Source: Neodiprion pinetum
Taxonomy: Eukaryota; Arthropoda; Insecta; Hymenoptera; Diprionidae
Length of the DNA: 64,000 nucleotides
Assembly: GCF_021155775.2 (NCBI RefSeq)
Contig: NC_060234.1
Coordinates: forward strand, 25,042,026-25,106,025
Reading direction: 5' to 3'
Made by a program: the position numbers and the translations under genes. This document shows positions 48,076 to 60,060 of the stretch, piece after piece (position 1 is the stretch's first letter; every line of letters starts with the position of its first letter). The notes under the pieces were generated by a model. It was given only the letters and a program-made list of their open reading frames with translations, was not told the DNA's origin and searched no databases.

Positions 48076-51000
48076 CACGAATAAGGAAATTTGTAGTTTA
48101 CATTGCATTTGGATAGATTGTATAGGTGTACCATAGCACCGATCTCACTTCTATATATATTATTCGCTGACAGGTATAATACTGTAAATAAATGTCTTGT
48201 GCTTTATCAGTTTTTCTTTGGCTTTTTACAAGCGCAGTGCACGCGCAACCCTTCGTCGAGACGTGTTCAAGGTGAGACAGTTTCAGTTGCTGCGGATATC
48301 TCCTTTATACAACGTTGCATTTCGGTTCGCTGTGTATGCTGCAGTTTCTGCTAATGACACAACTTTCCTCCCATCTGAATCCTTGGCTGCTTTTGTTACT
48401 GTGACAATTCCTGCGAATTCTCCAGCCTTCCGGATTTCCTCCAGCTAGATTATACCTACTGCAGAATAAATCATTGTTTCTCTCGCGCTATTCAATCGCA
48501 GGGAAGATTATCGGTGAAAACTTGGTCGCTTATTTCAGAAGTGAATCCTGCGGAGTCAAAGACACAAGGATAGAGAGTAAGATGGATCGAGAAAGAAAGA
48601 CGGAGAAACAGGAAGACACGTTTACGAAATGGATTGGTGAATCGGTATAGTTTCGTGATTTCGCGTAAATATATACCGTTACACAAATCTTGTTTGAATT
48701 TTAAAGACACCTTTTTCTTTATTATATCGGGGCTGGGTGATTTTTTATTGAACCCGCGTTTCTCTCGCTTTCTCGTTATCACGGTTCAATTAAATTTTCT
48801 TTTCTTTCAGTCACCTTGGGGCAATGTAATAAATTGCGGCCAGTGAAACGAAAATTGTCGGGCTTATACTTTGTGTCCAAATTTGGTACATCCATACCCG
48901 TTTAATTATCAAGATGTCATTCGAGTTTCAGTTCAGTGCGACTAAATGTATAACGTCGCCTTGCAAATCTTCCGGAATTCCCACAAATATTATATATATG
49001 TTTTAAAAAAAAACTGGTTCGAAGATTTGAGCTTTTTTTTAAATTTCAGATTTGATACGAATTGATCTCACAATCAGAACGACTGACCCAGTTGTATGAG
49101 TTTACAAAATTGTTTCGTTAATTTCGTCAAGTATTTTCTCAGCGCAAAGCTTGTTAAGGAAATCGTTATCGAATAGAAAAATATTTCGAATTGCGAATGG
49201 AAAATTCTCCGCCGAGTTGTAAAGACGCGGAAATCCTCACTCGAAGACGGACCACAAACCCACAAACCCCAACGTCTGCACATCTGCAGTGAACTATTAT
49301 GTCACGTTCCGGTTGTGTAAGGAACATTTCAAGTTTCCGAGTATGTGTGTTGTACAATTATCTGGAAAGGGCTTGCGGGCTTCTAAATGGGGGAAGTCAG
49401 CTTGCAAGAAAGGATGTAATTGTCGCGATGCGAGTCACTCCCCAGGGATGTTTATACTCCACGCTTCAGGGCTGCCTGAGAATCTTGACTGTATTCCTGG
49501 TGGTTTTTATCGCCGACTCCATAAGCTTCAAAATGTCAGCCGTGGTCTTTCGTGGTTTGGCCTTTTGCCACTTGTTATTTCATCTAGAACCGCTTTCGCT
49601 CCTCAAGGAGGTTCGTCCGCCAAAAATCGATGCCTTTTATTAATTTCATTACGAGATATTCGCACGTTGAGAACTTGAGGTAATTATTAAATTCGAAAGC
49701 TCGTGAATCCAGTGTTTTCTATTTTGTCATTTTTAAATGGATCTTCGCAGCTTGTGAATACGATAAATATACTCTGTATGTACGATTATCTCGCTCAATT
49801 ATGTAATATTCCCGCATTATTCGAGAACGGTGAATGGCTAATAGTGAAAGTTGAAGCATATCATTGGATGCAGCCTAGCATAATTGGCTAGGCTGCGAGT
49901 AATACTGCATAATTCTAATTCCGTATACAACCTGTCAAAATAATTCAAAACTTGGCCGGTGGTGTAGAAACTTCACGCAAACTTGATATCGGTGGAAACG
50001 AAGCTTTCTCTATGTTTGTCAACGAGGGTGCAGAAACAGAGGGCTTGAACGTGCCGAGTTTGAATACGTTTCAAACCAACGGCAATGGCAGCACGAAAAT
50101 CCAGCGTAATTCTATCTGAATATTTCCTGCAGATGTGATGAAATAAGCTACGAACCTCACGTGCCGGAGTCATTTAGCCAGCTCATTTAATTACCGAGTT
50201 ACGAGTTCATCGTGTATATATAAGTATATATATATATATATATATATATTTACACACTCGTAAAAATATACCGGAATACGAGTTTTGATTGTGATATATT
50301 TGCGACCTTTTCAAGCTGCACCGGAATTATAAACGTACACCGAAAGTTTCACAACGAACAAAATTGTGGTTACAATGCCGAGTCGGTGAAACCGTAAATT
50401 GTTAGCGTCATTAAAAATGTGAAGAGAGTTTTCAGAAAGAGAGAAGAAGAGTTAGTAAAAGAGAAAAGCAGGCAAGGCTAAAAAATCCCATCCGTTTAAT
50501 ACAATATATATATGGGCTATTTAAGGGATATACGTCAGATCGTTTCTGCTAGGGTGCTGCTCTCAAATTGTCGGGCGATTCGCTGCTCTGGCATTTCACG
50601 TGAGTTTCAATTCACCCTCGGTGATTCCGGGCTCCCATTGTCGTGATTTAACGCGGTGTCATTGGCTGTTTTCAAATTTCACGGAATCAGCGCGAAATCC
50701 TTTGCAAGTATATCCTATATGTTTCCTTTTTTTTTCCCTTCGAATTGGGCACAAATTACCATCGGCTATTGATCGTTCTCTGGTCGTTTTACTCCGCCCC
50801 TTAAAAATACGTAAAGGGCACGTTCCACGCTGCAACAGCTGTATGTATGATGGAAAAATTGAGTTTTGGAGACGACAACATTTTTATTTGTATATGAAAT
50901 TACTAGAAATTTAATAAACGCAGTAAATGAATTTCACTGAATTCGAAGAAACTTTTTTTGTTCCAGACGAATTGCGAACTAAATTTTATTAACAAAATAT

Positions 51001-51540
51001 AAATTTGTGAGAATTCATTCCAGTAGGTGAACGTTTACGTATTGCAGATGAGCTTTCTAATACAGGTTGGTGCTGCAAATAAAATTTAGTTGCTTCGAGC
51101 ACTTAATTTTTCTGCGTTCATCATGTGAAAATTCAATTCATTACGTGACCAAACTCTAATCGAACGAATTACAATCAACCACATCAGTGTGTGGGTTTTT
51201 GTCTGTGTATGTGTTTTTCTGGCAGACCCCCAGAACGACTCGAAAGCATTCGTTGCGTGTAACCGTTTGTACGGTCAGCTAATTTGTTGGGGTGCGTGAA
51301 ATTGTCCGGGAATTCGGTGGATTAAAAATGTATGGAACCTACGTGGCTATAAAACAGCGGTTTAACAGTTAGGCGAAAGTATCGAGTATCCCTTGTTAGC
51401 CCAAACCCTCAACTAACGGACGTGTTTGTGGGCCTCGCCTAAGGTGCCTCAGATGTGCCCCAACCGCATGCATATTATGGTGATGAACATTCACCGCCGA
51501 TAAAACGTGCCGCCATTTAAACATGGTGAAAATTTTAACG
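48076..51540. other. intergenic or intronic DNA
   Basis: No supportable gene. Two overlapping plus-strand frames at 49289-49678 are compositional. A TA microsatellite spans about 50216-50249, and a 10-bp-stem hairpin lies at 49870-49896. Confidence 0.4.
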
Positions 51541-51574
51541 TCAGTTTATCGTTTCGCCAGCATCGATTTATCGC

Positions 51575-52075
51575 AATGTTTACAAGAGAACCGTAATAAA
51601 AAAGCATAACAATAATTACTACAATTTTGCACCCAGAATTTTATTTTTCGGTTACGATAAAAAATGGAAGTAGCTAAGGACAGTATAGTAACCGCGGCTC
51701 GAAATTTAATAATTATCAAAAGAAGCATGATAGCAGTTCAAGTTTTGGTATTGCGGCGTTTTTTTTTCCCGTAAATGTTTGACACATTGAAAAAATTCGT
51801 CTTGTTTTGATGTGTCGAAAGAAATTTCTAGTTGTTATGCGGTGCATGACACAGTCACTAACTATTTTTAATTTTTACCATATGACAAAAATTTATAGTT
51901 TTGGATATAAGATGAAAATGTTTTATTATTATTTTTGATTATGATCGCGCGTGATATATTTTCTTGTGACTGTTGCTATGATTTGTCGACGGTATGCACA
52001 GTAATAAATTGATATTACCGCCTTGTTTGATTGATAAAATGTAGTAAACTAAAAGAACGGATGTTCAGTGTTGCA
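51575..52075. mobile_element. diverged family 1 element remnants (inverted, then forward)
   Basis: 51575-51720 resembles the inverted form (GTTACGATAAAAAATGGAAG, AGCTAAGGACAGTATAG). 51840-52075 resembles the forward form (CACTAACTATTTTTAATTT, TTTTCTTGTGACTGTTGC, then CGCCTTGTTTGAT). Both are much more diverged than the 46.6, 47.7 and 62.5 kb copies. Confidence 0.5.
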
Positions 52076-52437
52076 ATAACCAGAAATCAGAACATTCACG
52101 ACTATAATTCTAAATATGTAATTACTTTCACCACATATTCTTGTATTATTTCAACAACATTTAAACCGTTATTGTAATGATACCCATTTTAGTTTACTTA
52201 ATATTCTCGCAACTATAAAAAGAAATAAGAAATTTTCCTGAGTGTATACGAAAAGTAGAGAGACGGTCGCTGCGGTCGCCCGTTACTTCATCCTGTTTTT
52301 CGAAGAACGAAACCCCTGGATATTGTTCTTCCTCTATTATTTCAGAACCCCGAAGATACAGGGGGTATCGATTCAGGAGGCTCGTTCTCCCGTGTTTTTC
52401 TACTGCGCCTCGGTTTTTCCTCGTATATATGTATACA

Positions 52438-52443
52438 TATAAG

Positions 52444-52474
<31 letters not shown>

Positions 52475-52485
52475 ACATATATATT
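52438..52485. repeat. TA microsatellite
   Basis: A run of (TA) units, flanked on each side by GTATACATAT-like sequence, giving a self-complementary tract. The short open frames on both strands across it are artefacts. Confidence 0.85.
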
Positions 52486-54390
52486 GGAACATTAAAAAAC
52501 GATTCCGGCTTGTTTAGGCGTCAGAAAAATCGTGCGGCGATGCGAGACTTGATACTACATCTCTTTCCCCGTGGAATAGACTCGCACTACTCGAATACGT
52601 GCGGACTATAAACTTCGATTCGAATAATGGGCTTTAACCATTCGCTATCTGCATTCCGTCCGCTGGATTCCCGCCTTACATAATATCCAGCACGGTGAAA
52701 AAGTGGGATAAAAATAACGATCACGAGGAGCAACATTACTGTAACATTTTTTTTTTTTTTTCTTCAACCAATGTTGAAGTTGTTTTACCGTTTTGGAGAA
52801 TGTAGAAAACACTCGGTAAACAGTTCCTGCACGTACAAAATTTACCGAGGAATTATCAGGGAATCTTGAAAATCCTTTGAAATAAAAAAGTATCTGTATA
52901 TATTCGTTGTTAAAACACAAGAACTCCGAGGCGACTATCTCGGGACATAAACTTAGCACAACAGGCACCATTTTATGACTTCTGGTTTCGCAGGGTGCGA
53001 GACTCGGTGCCATTTCGTGCGTTTTAGTTCACGTTAAGGTGAACGATACAATCTTAGAGTCTGCCACAAACACGCAGTTGTTTTTTTTTTTTTAACTCGT
53101 AAATGAACAGTCGCGTTTCGTTTTAACACCATCAGCGACTTCTTACCGTGCTCTTACCGAAACTCAAGTAAACGTAGAGTTATAACAGCGGTTCAGCAAT
53201 TATTAAGGTGTTTCGTTGATCTTTATACGTTTGGTAAGAATAAATTATTATACGTGTATTGTATTTTGCACTGTTTCATATTAAGGTAATATTTTTTTTT
53301 GTTTGGTCACGTTGGAACAAAGTCGGAACGTTAGTTTTTGTCGAACTGAAAATCCTCCTGAAGTATAATAGGATTTTCAGCTCAAGTCTAAGAGGCGCTT
53401 TATTCCGTGCCTCTCTTTCCTAAATTAACAACATGTAAAAAAATATGCTTATTCCAGTTTCTTCGCAGTATTTTTTTTAAATAATCGTGCAGTATTGTTT
53501 GACAGTTGGACAGGCTTCATTTCAGCAATTTTATTTTAAATAATAACACATCCGTTTTCGTAGACCATAGAAAGTCAGTCTTGGTCTGCCATTTTTTACA
53601 AAAGATACAAAAACACCTCATCTTTCCAACACCTGATTTCTGGCTGCTCAAACGTCAAAAAGAAAACCTCAAACAATTTTTAAAGATTTTTTTACTGCCT
53701 ACACTTTTATGCCCACATGAGACCGTACGCGCGAATATTTTGTGAAATTCTGCGAAGAGGCTGGAATGGGTTTATTTTTATGTACGTTAATCTGAATAGG
53801 AAAAAGTCTCATATTGCAATACGGCATCTTTTGGATGTGGGCTAAATATCCTACATATATTTGTGGAGGATTTTCTGTACTTCAAAACTGGTGCTTAATT
53901 GTGATATATATATATATAGGTATGTATACTATGTATGTTCCGTTTTTATTATTTTCAAGAATAATAGTCGAGTTATATGTATTTCTTTGACCATATGTTT
54001 TGGAGTGAAAAATTTCGCAAGGTATTTCATATTATACAGAGGGGGATAAAAAATTATGCGAAATACAGTTGGATCAAGTATGTTTAAAAACGTATAATCT
54101 GAACGATAAATTTCATTCTTATCATCATATAAGTAGATCCGACAAATTTTTGTTGGTCAAAAGTATACAAACTGTACAACCTCCAAGTATACTTATTTAA
54201 GTATCTTTTATTTCTCGACAGCTGCGGTAATCCGCGGTATTATGTCGGGCTAAGCTGATTTATGCTAAGTTGAGGAATAACATTACATCGCGTGGATTTC
54301 GCTGCAGTTTGTTTGGCCCGCGAAATTTCCCCTCAATTTTCAAAAGCACTACTCCGATTCATTCCTTAACATATCGTGTGGTTTTTTCAG
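52486..54390. other. spacer without recognised genes
   Basis: AT-rich with T-runs at 52747-52760 and 53081-53092. Nothing else recognised. Confidence 0.4.
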
Positions 54391-54545
54391 CAAAGCTGGA
54401 AATTGAAGCAATGGCACCCGATGATTCCGAGTACGTACGAAACGAGGCGAAAATCCGAAGAAAAGCTGGCTGGGTCGCTTCGTTCACTTACTACTTCAAC
54501 CGTATGCGATACTATCACTTTTGGTGTGCCGAAAAAGTAGAAAAG
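54391..54545 (+). CDS. candidate internal coding exon (unrecognised)
   Basis: A strong acceptor (GTTTTTTCAG) ends at 54390 and a GTATTG donor-like site starts at 54546. Between them is an open, charged, third-position-GC-rich frame containing MAPDDSEYVRNEAKIRRKAG and later TYYFNRMRYYHFWCAEKVEK. The codon composition stands out from the AT-rich flanks. No partner exon or family was recognised, so this is tentative. Confidence 0.25.
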
Positions 54546-57500
54546 GTATTGCTGGTGGCGATGCTTTGGATTTTAAACCGTCTCCTTAACCTTAACCTCC
54601 ATTACGACGTAGTCAATTCTTAATATCTTTTAAAGTGCAGGTTTTTTTTTTTTGACATTTGTCAAGTGAACAAAAATGGTAACGTTTTCTTTTGCCGGAC
54701 GTGGAAACGAACCTCTTTCTAGAACGTTTGAGGGTGGATATATCTCTATTTTGACTGACTTCAGCTTAAGTGACCTCGAATGTTAACCAACCTGCTTTTT
54801 TGATAATTGTACAACGCATTTAACCGTCTGACAAATTTTCAAAAATGCGATAGTAAGTTCCATAAGTTTTTTTTTTAAACGATCTTCGAGCGTCCGCCAG
54901 ACTCATTTCCCAACTCTGGAAATGAGACAGACTGCTGTTTCACTTAATTTTATCACGATGCTAACTAGTACGAGTTTCGTCTATGCGAAAATAAGTTTCG
55001 GGCATCGAAAAAAAGCCCGATTTTTATAAGTAAAAGAAAACTTGCCATACCGTCTTTCCAACTCCGGAAACCAGCCAGACTGCTTTTGTACGAAGTTTGA
55101 GGGTATTACTAATTAGTACAACAAGTTTCATCTTTGCGAAAATAAGTAGCATGAGTTTGTAATTTTCACTCTTCGATTTTTTGAAAACCGTCATCGCTTG
55201 ATCCGAAACTACTATAAATAGTGCGCGTGGAAATAAGTTTCAAAAAAAGTTCACTGGCTCCCGCATTAATTGATCCTCAACCTCGAATTGAAACATTCGC
55301 GTTACTTTCAAACAAAAAATCTCTCACTTCCTGAGTCTAAAAAAATTACACATCGCTCTTTATAGTTTTATCTCAAATTTGACCCGTCATGAAGTTCAGG
55401 GGAAACGGGAAATGGGAACGAACCGGCGCGCACGAATCCTGTAGGAATCGTATATAGAATCGGTCTGAAAATTATTTTGTTGAAACGAACTTCTGTGGAA
55501 CGAATTTCCGCAGGAACGAACTCCGTAGAAAAGGTGGCCTCTCACCGGACATTGTTCAAAGTTTTTCCAGCGCATCTCGTACACGAGAAGACTCGGCAGT
55601 GAGTGATGGCACTTCGTTTAAACATTACAAAGAATTTAATGATATTCGACTTTGAAACACGCGGGCCGAGTTTCAATTCGGTAAAACTGGAGGGCTTCGA
55701 CGTCACCAAACTTTTGTAAGTTGGGTAGCGTTGGAATGGAGCGAGGGACGGGACATCGAAATGAATCTCAACGTCAGTTGAATTGACATAGAATATCTGA
55801 TTTTCTCGATAACTTGTCAGACTCTCATCTCGCCTTCTTCGTCCATTCTATCGTTTTAATTCTGAATAATTCCAGCCTCTGATTTCCTTTCTACAAATAC
55901 ATTCCTCTCCGAATGAAGCCTCGTATCCTTAATTCAGTAGGAATCAAGTATTCTCACGTGTATCTCATCTTCCACGATATATTATCGTGTATGGTAAGGT
56001 ATGCAAGCTGTGGAGCTTATTTGATAATAAATAACTGAGAACGTACTCCGCGGTCTGAGGAAATGTTCATCGCGTCGTTAATCAAAGATAATGTAAAAAT
56101 ATTATACTTTATGTTTGTATAACGATATACGAAATTCTACATAGCTAAGAAACATTGTTGAAGTGAATAAAAATAGTATTTTAACAGCAATTTTTCTGAA
56201 TACCTATTCTGGCATTCCTTTTTTTTTTAAATATTCTAAGCTTCGTGATGGTTAAATTTCAAATATATGCGCTTGTTTCAAGCAAACTGCATATATTTCA
56301 AAATGTGTACTCCTCAAAGTTTAATGCCTTCATATTATATATAAGGATAAATTGTATAGCGCGTTGGCTCCAATTAAGCGTTTGAAATATTTGCCAATTA
56401 ATATACTCGCTGGCGGGATTTTCTGAGCATTAATTTTGTGGTAATTTTCTGTACCTGGTTGATTGGCTAAGTTCTCAATCTATATTAAAAATAAGAAAAT
56501 CAAAGTATGCAAAAAATTTTCAACTGTCGACCATAAATTTATACGATTAGTAGTAATATTATTCACAATTTCACGAATGTTCATATGTAATTAGCAATTC
56601 ATGACGGTAAGGATACAAAGTTACGAATGCAACACCGGAACGGTGAATTTTTTTTTTTCTTGGTTATTTCCAGTAATATTACCCTGTGAGAAATTCGGCA
56701 TCTGGTTTTGGTTTTGCATTTCGTATTACTAACGTGAATCATCTCAGTGGTATCGAGTTGCTTTCGGCCTATTTCGACAAATCGTATCTCCACGAAACAT
56801 CTGTATTTTATATGTTCGGTATTATACTCTTGTGGTTGAAACCTGAATAATATTCCATACCCATGATATACCTATGGTTGGTATAGACACTTCGAAATAC
56901 GCCGTTTCTATGGCAGCACATAGGTATGACAATACCATAAGCTTTCACAGATCGAAACGGAATCAGCTGAAACGTGCGAACGAGAGTTCTATGATACAAA
57001 ATACCGTACATATGATCAGATATCAGGATTTGCGGAAATGAGATCAACGGAAACAGCTAATTTGGAAATTTTTGAAAATTACAATGCGAGCTTGCAGTGA
57101 GTTACCACGTTATTTGTTAAGCAAAATAATACCGGTTTACGGTTTTTATTCAAAAGTGTAAAATTTATTTTATAGAGCCTAGTACGACAGTTTATTTTCA
57201 GACTTTATTATATTGCGTGTTTTTAATCAGTTTAACTAGCTAAAGTTACGTTGTTTTACTAATACCCTGATATTTCTAATCGCTCAGCGATCACCGCCGC
57301 GTGGCGGCATTTATGAGTCATAAAATTTGTGAAAGCCGCATAAAAAGGTGCGAGGCAGATGATACAGGAATATACGTATTTTCCGAATTATGTTTCTCTA
57401 CGGAAATGCGATGAGATATTTATTTTTTCAGTGGTAATCGCTATAAAAATATGTCGAATAGAATAATCGTCGGCACGAGTTTTTCAAAATTGTACAAAAA

Positions 57501-59280
57501 TTACAGACTATTATTGCACGCCGCTCCTCGCACTGAACTCATTATACATGCATAATTTTTTTAACCGGCAACAAGTCAGAATTCTGGGACAGCTTATCGT
57601 TGCATCGAGACATAAAAAAATTTGGTTAAAAAATGAAAAAAAAAAACGTAGGTTTTGGCTGTATTCAAACCCTGTCCGCATCCAATAGACCATTAGTATC
57701 ACATTGTTATTTAAATTCACATTTACCCCGTTGTAATATTTACCAAGAATACGAACGTGGATGGAGAAGTTATGTATCTATATACCTCTATGTATATTCA
57801 TCAGAATGTATACACGTATACGATATCCGTGAGGTTGCGTACACACGACTACTTACTACTACTTATAGAGCCATTCCCTCTCTTCCAGGATGGTAGATGT
57901 TTGTTTAATAGTTTGTATAAGTCCGGAAGCTGAGTTGCCGCGTAAGATGGGTCTAAGTCAGGCGAAAGATACGAAGGGGGGCGGAGGAGAAGGCTTGGGA
58001 AAGGTAGGATTTGACTGGCTGGTTCCTTCGATGCCATTAATCAAAGGCGCTCACACTGGTTCTGATTCCGTCAAATACAATCCTCCGAGAAACCGGAATA
58101 TACAAGCCTTATTGTACGAATTCACGGGCCTGCTGCCGGGAGTGCCAGTGTTTTACCATTCGCAAAAACAGTCCGACAGTCGATAGCTCTGACTCCTTCA
58201 ACTTGAGTGAAAACGCACACCCGATATACCCACTCTATGCTGTGACTGATGAATTTTAGATCTGTGAACTTGGAAGTTGAGATTTTAGCGGCAGGTTGAA
58301 CGTTTTTATACTTCATCGTTTTGTTCTGATCATATGATTAACAAACGTCGTTGCTCGTTTTTGGAAAATGAATACCAGACACCTAACCATTGAAGTTAGA
58401 CTCTTGAAATCGGATTACTCTACTGAAATGCTTCTTCGTTTTTCTTTTTTTTTTGGTCAGTTATGGCTGTGAAGTAGTAGCAGAGAGTGTATTAAAATTG
58501 GAAATAAAGAACAAGTTGAAAGCGCGATCACGATAGGCAAAGTTTTTCGGGAAGTATTTTAAGGTTCAGGGCGCGTTGAATGGAATTGCCAGTTTATCAT
58601 CGTTTTTTCGTATTAGGTAGATATTAGGTCTTGGATGCCTCGCAGTGCACTTTCGTTTTTAACCGTGATGAAAAGCTACCCGGGGTATATAAAATTGCTT
58701 TAATCTCTAGATCGAAATGAAAGTGATTTCTCTGGGGAGCATTATTAGACTCATCTATCATTCCGGGTCACCGTCACGGTCCCCATTTCTGCCGCAGGAA
58801 AACACGTTACGTCAAAATAAAGAAAAGAGAAGAGAAAACGGCCGAACGGAAAAAAAAAAAAAAAACGTCAACAAGAAAGTTGGGCAGAAAAAAAGGACGG
58901 AAAAATTCCACACAAAAACAAACTTTTCCCAGATGTGATAATTTGTTAACGAAATCCAGGTGTCATCTCTATCGGCGTCGGGCCGGCTGCCCTTCTTTCA
59001 CGAGGAAAGTCCACCTCCTCTGCTTCTTCGAGAGAAACACTCATTTGTCACCCTCATGCAGACCCCGGCACGCGAAGCCTAAATCCTGAGGGAAGAAGAG
59101 CAAACCATTTATTTGAATAACAAACAACAAATATAAAGCCGCAAGAATCGCGCAGCGAACGGCAAAATGTCATTACCGTTAAACCAACAATGACTGAACA
59201 AGTCATTGTCTCCAGAATTTTCTTGTCAAGCCAAGGCTTAGGCAATGTCTGTGTACCGAGAGGAAACGAATAAACTTAGC
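54546..59280. other. spacer without recognised genes
   Basis: Contains a diverged tandem duplication at 54902-55000 and 55051-55150. No exon with recognisable protein family was found; the 98-codon frame at 57890-58186 is Gly/Pro-biased and unrecognised. T- and A-runs occur at 56218-56229, 56647-56659 and 58850-58865. Confidence 0.4.
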
Positions 59281-60060
59281 AGGTTGAGTGACCAGTTGCG
59301 CATGCGCAAAATAATTGGACTCTATTGGTCAGTGAGCTCGTACCGCGGTATTGTATTTCGGTATTTTCGTCTGCAAGGCAGGGTAGCAACCTAATCGAAA
59401 CCGCTCATGAGATGTCAAATTCTCCCGCGTTAAGTGGCGGCTTCATATTACGTTGTTACGATAACTCGTAACAGTTATCAGTCACCAGCGATCCGTTTGT
59501 CGTTACCTTAAAAAACCTGCATCACATAGCTTCTACGAGCTGCGTGCGACAGCATCGGCTTCGGTTGGTCAGCCTGCGTGAAAAGGCGACTAATTGCGCA
59601 TGCGCAGTCGGACGTCCAATTTGCCAAGTTTCACTATTTCCTAGCAGGTTGACAGTCAACCCGGACTATCAGGGGTCGTTGGGATCTACCTGGAGGTGCA
59701 GGAAAAGGCGTTCCGGTGAATTCAGTGACAATCCTCTCCGCGCTCGACCATTGAGCTGGAAATAAATACCCGTCCCCAGTAGCGACCCCTTGTTAACCTT
59801 AATTTCTGAGTTTCATGGAAATGGAAACAGAACCGCAGTCCAGGGACGAAGCAAGCACGTGTAACGTACCAGTTTACCCTCAGGACTCTAGGATCGGTGT
59901 CTGGGCGGCCACATTCGACCGTAGAAACTCTTTCGTTTATTAACCGACGGGACGCGGGATCTGCAGGGCAACGACGAAGGGTCGACCAACATCCTAAAAC
60001 TACCCGCCATTACGTACGTGTATTTAATAACGCGGGGTGCATTATTTGCCTCGTTTTGAC
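59281..60060. promoter_or_regulatory. promoter-like region with two palindromic NRF-1-type sites
   Basis: TTGCGCATGCGCAA (59296-59309) and TTGCGCATGCGCA (59594-59606) match the palindromic NRF-1 (insect Ewg) site. CCAAT-like motifs (ATTGGTCA near 59324, GGTTGGTCAG near 59564) lie between them. The region is GC-richer than its flanks. The downstream ATG at 59818 opens only 42 codons (MEMETEPQSRDEAS, and so on), so the gene driven in either direction was not identified. Confidence 0.5.

Noticed and set aside
49289..49678. Overlapping frames of 129 and 114 codons
   Set aside because: No start context, domain, splice logic or repeat relation; two phases are open at once, pointing to composition.
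52194..52611. Tyr/Ile-rich frames on both strands
   Set aside because: Translations of the TA microsatellite.
57890..58186. 98-codon plus-strand frame with a Gly-rich run
   Set aside because: No recognisable domain or splice partner; antisense frame is also open.
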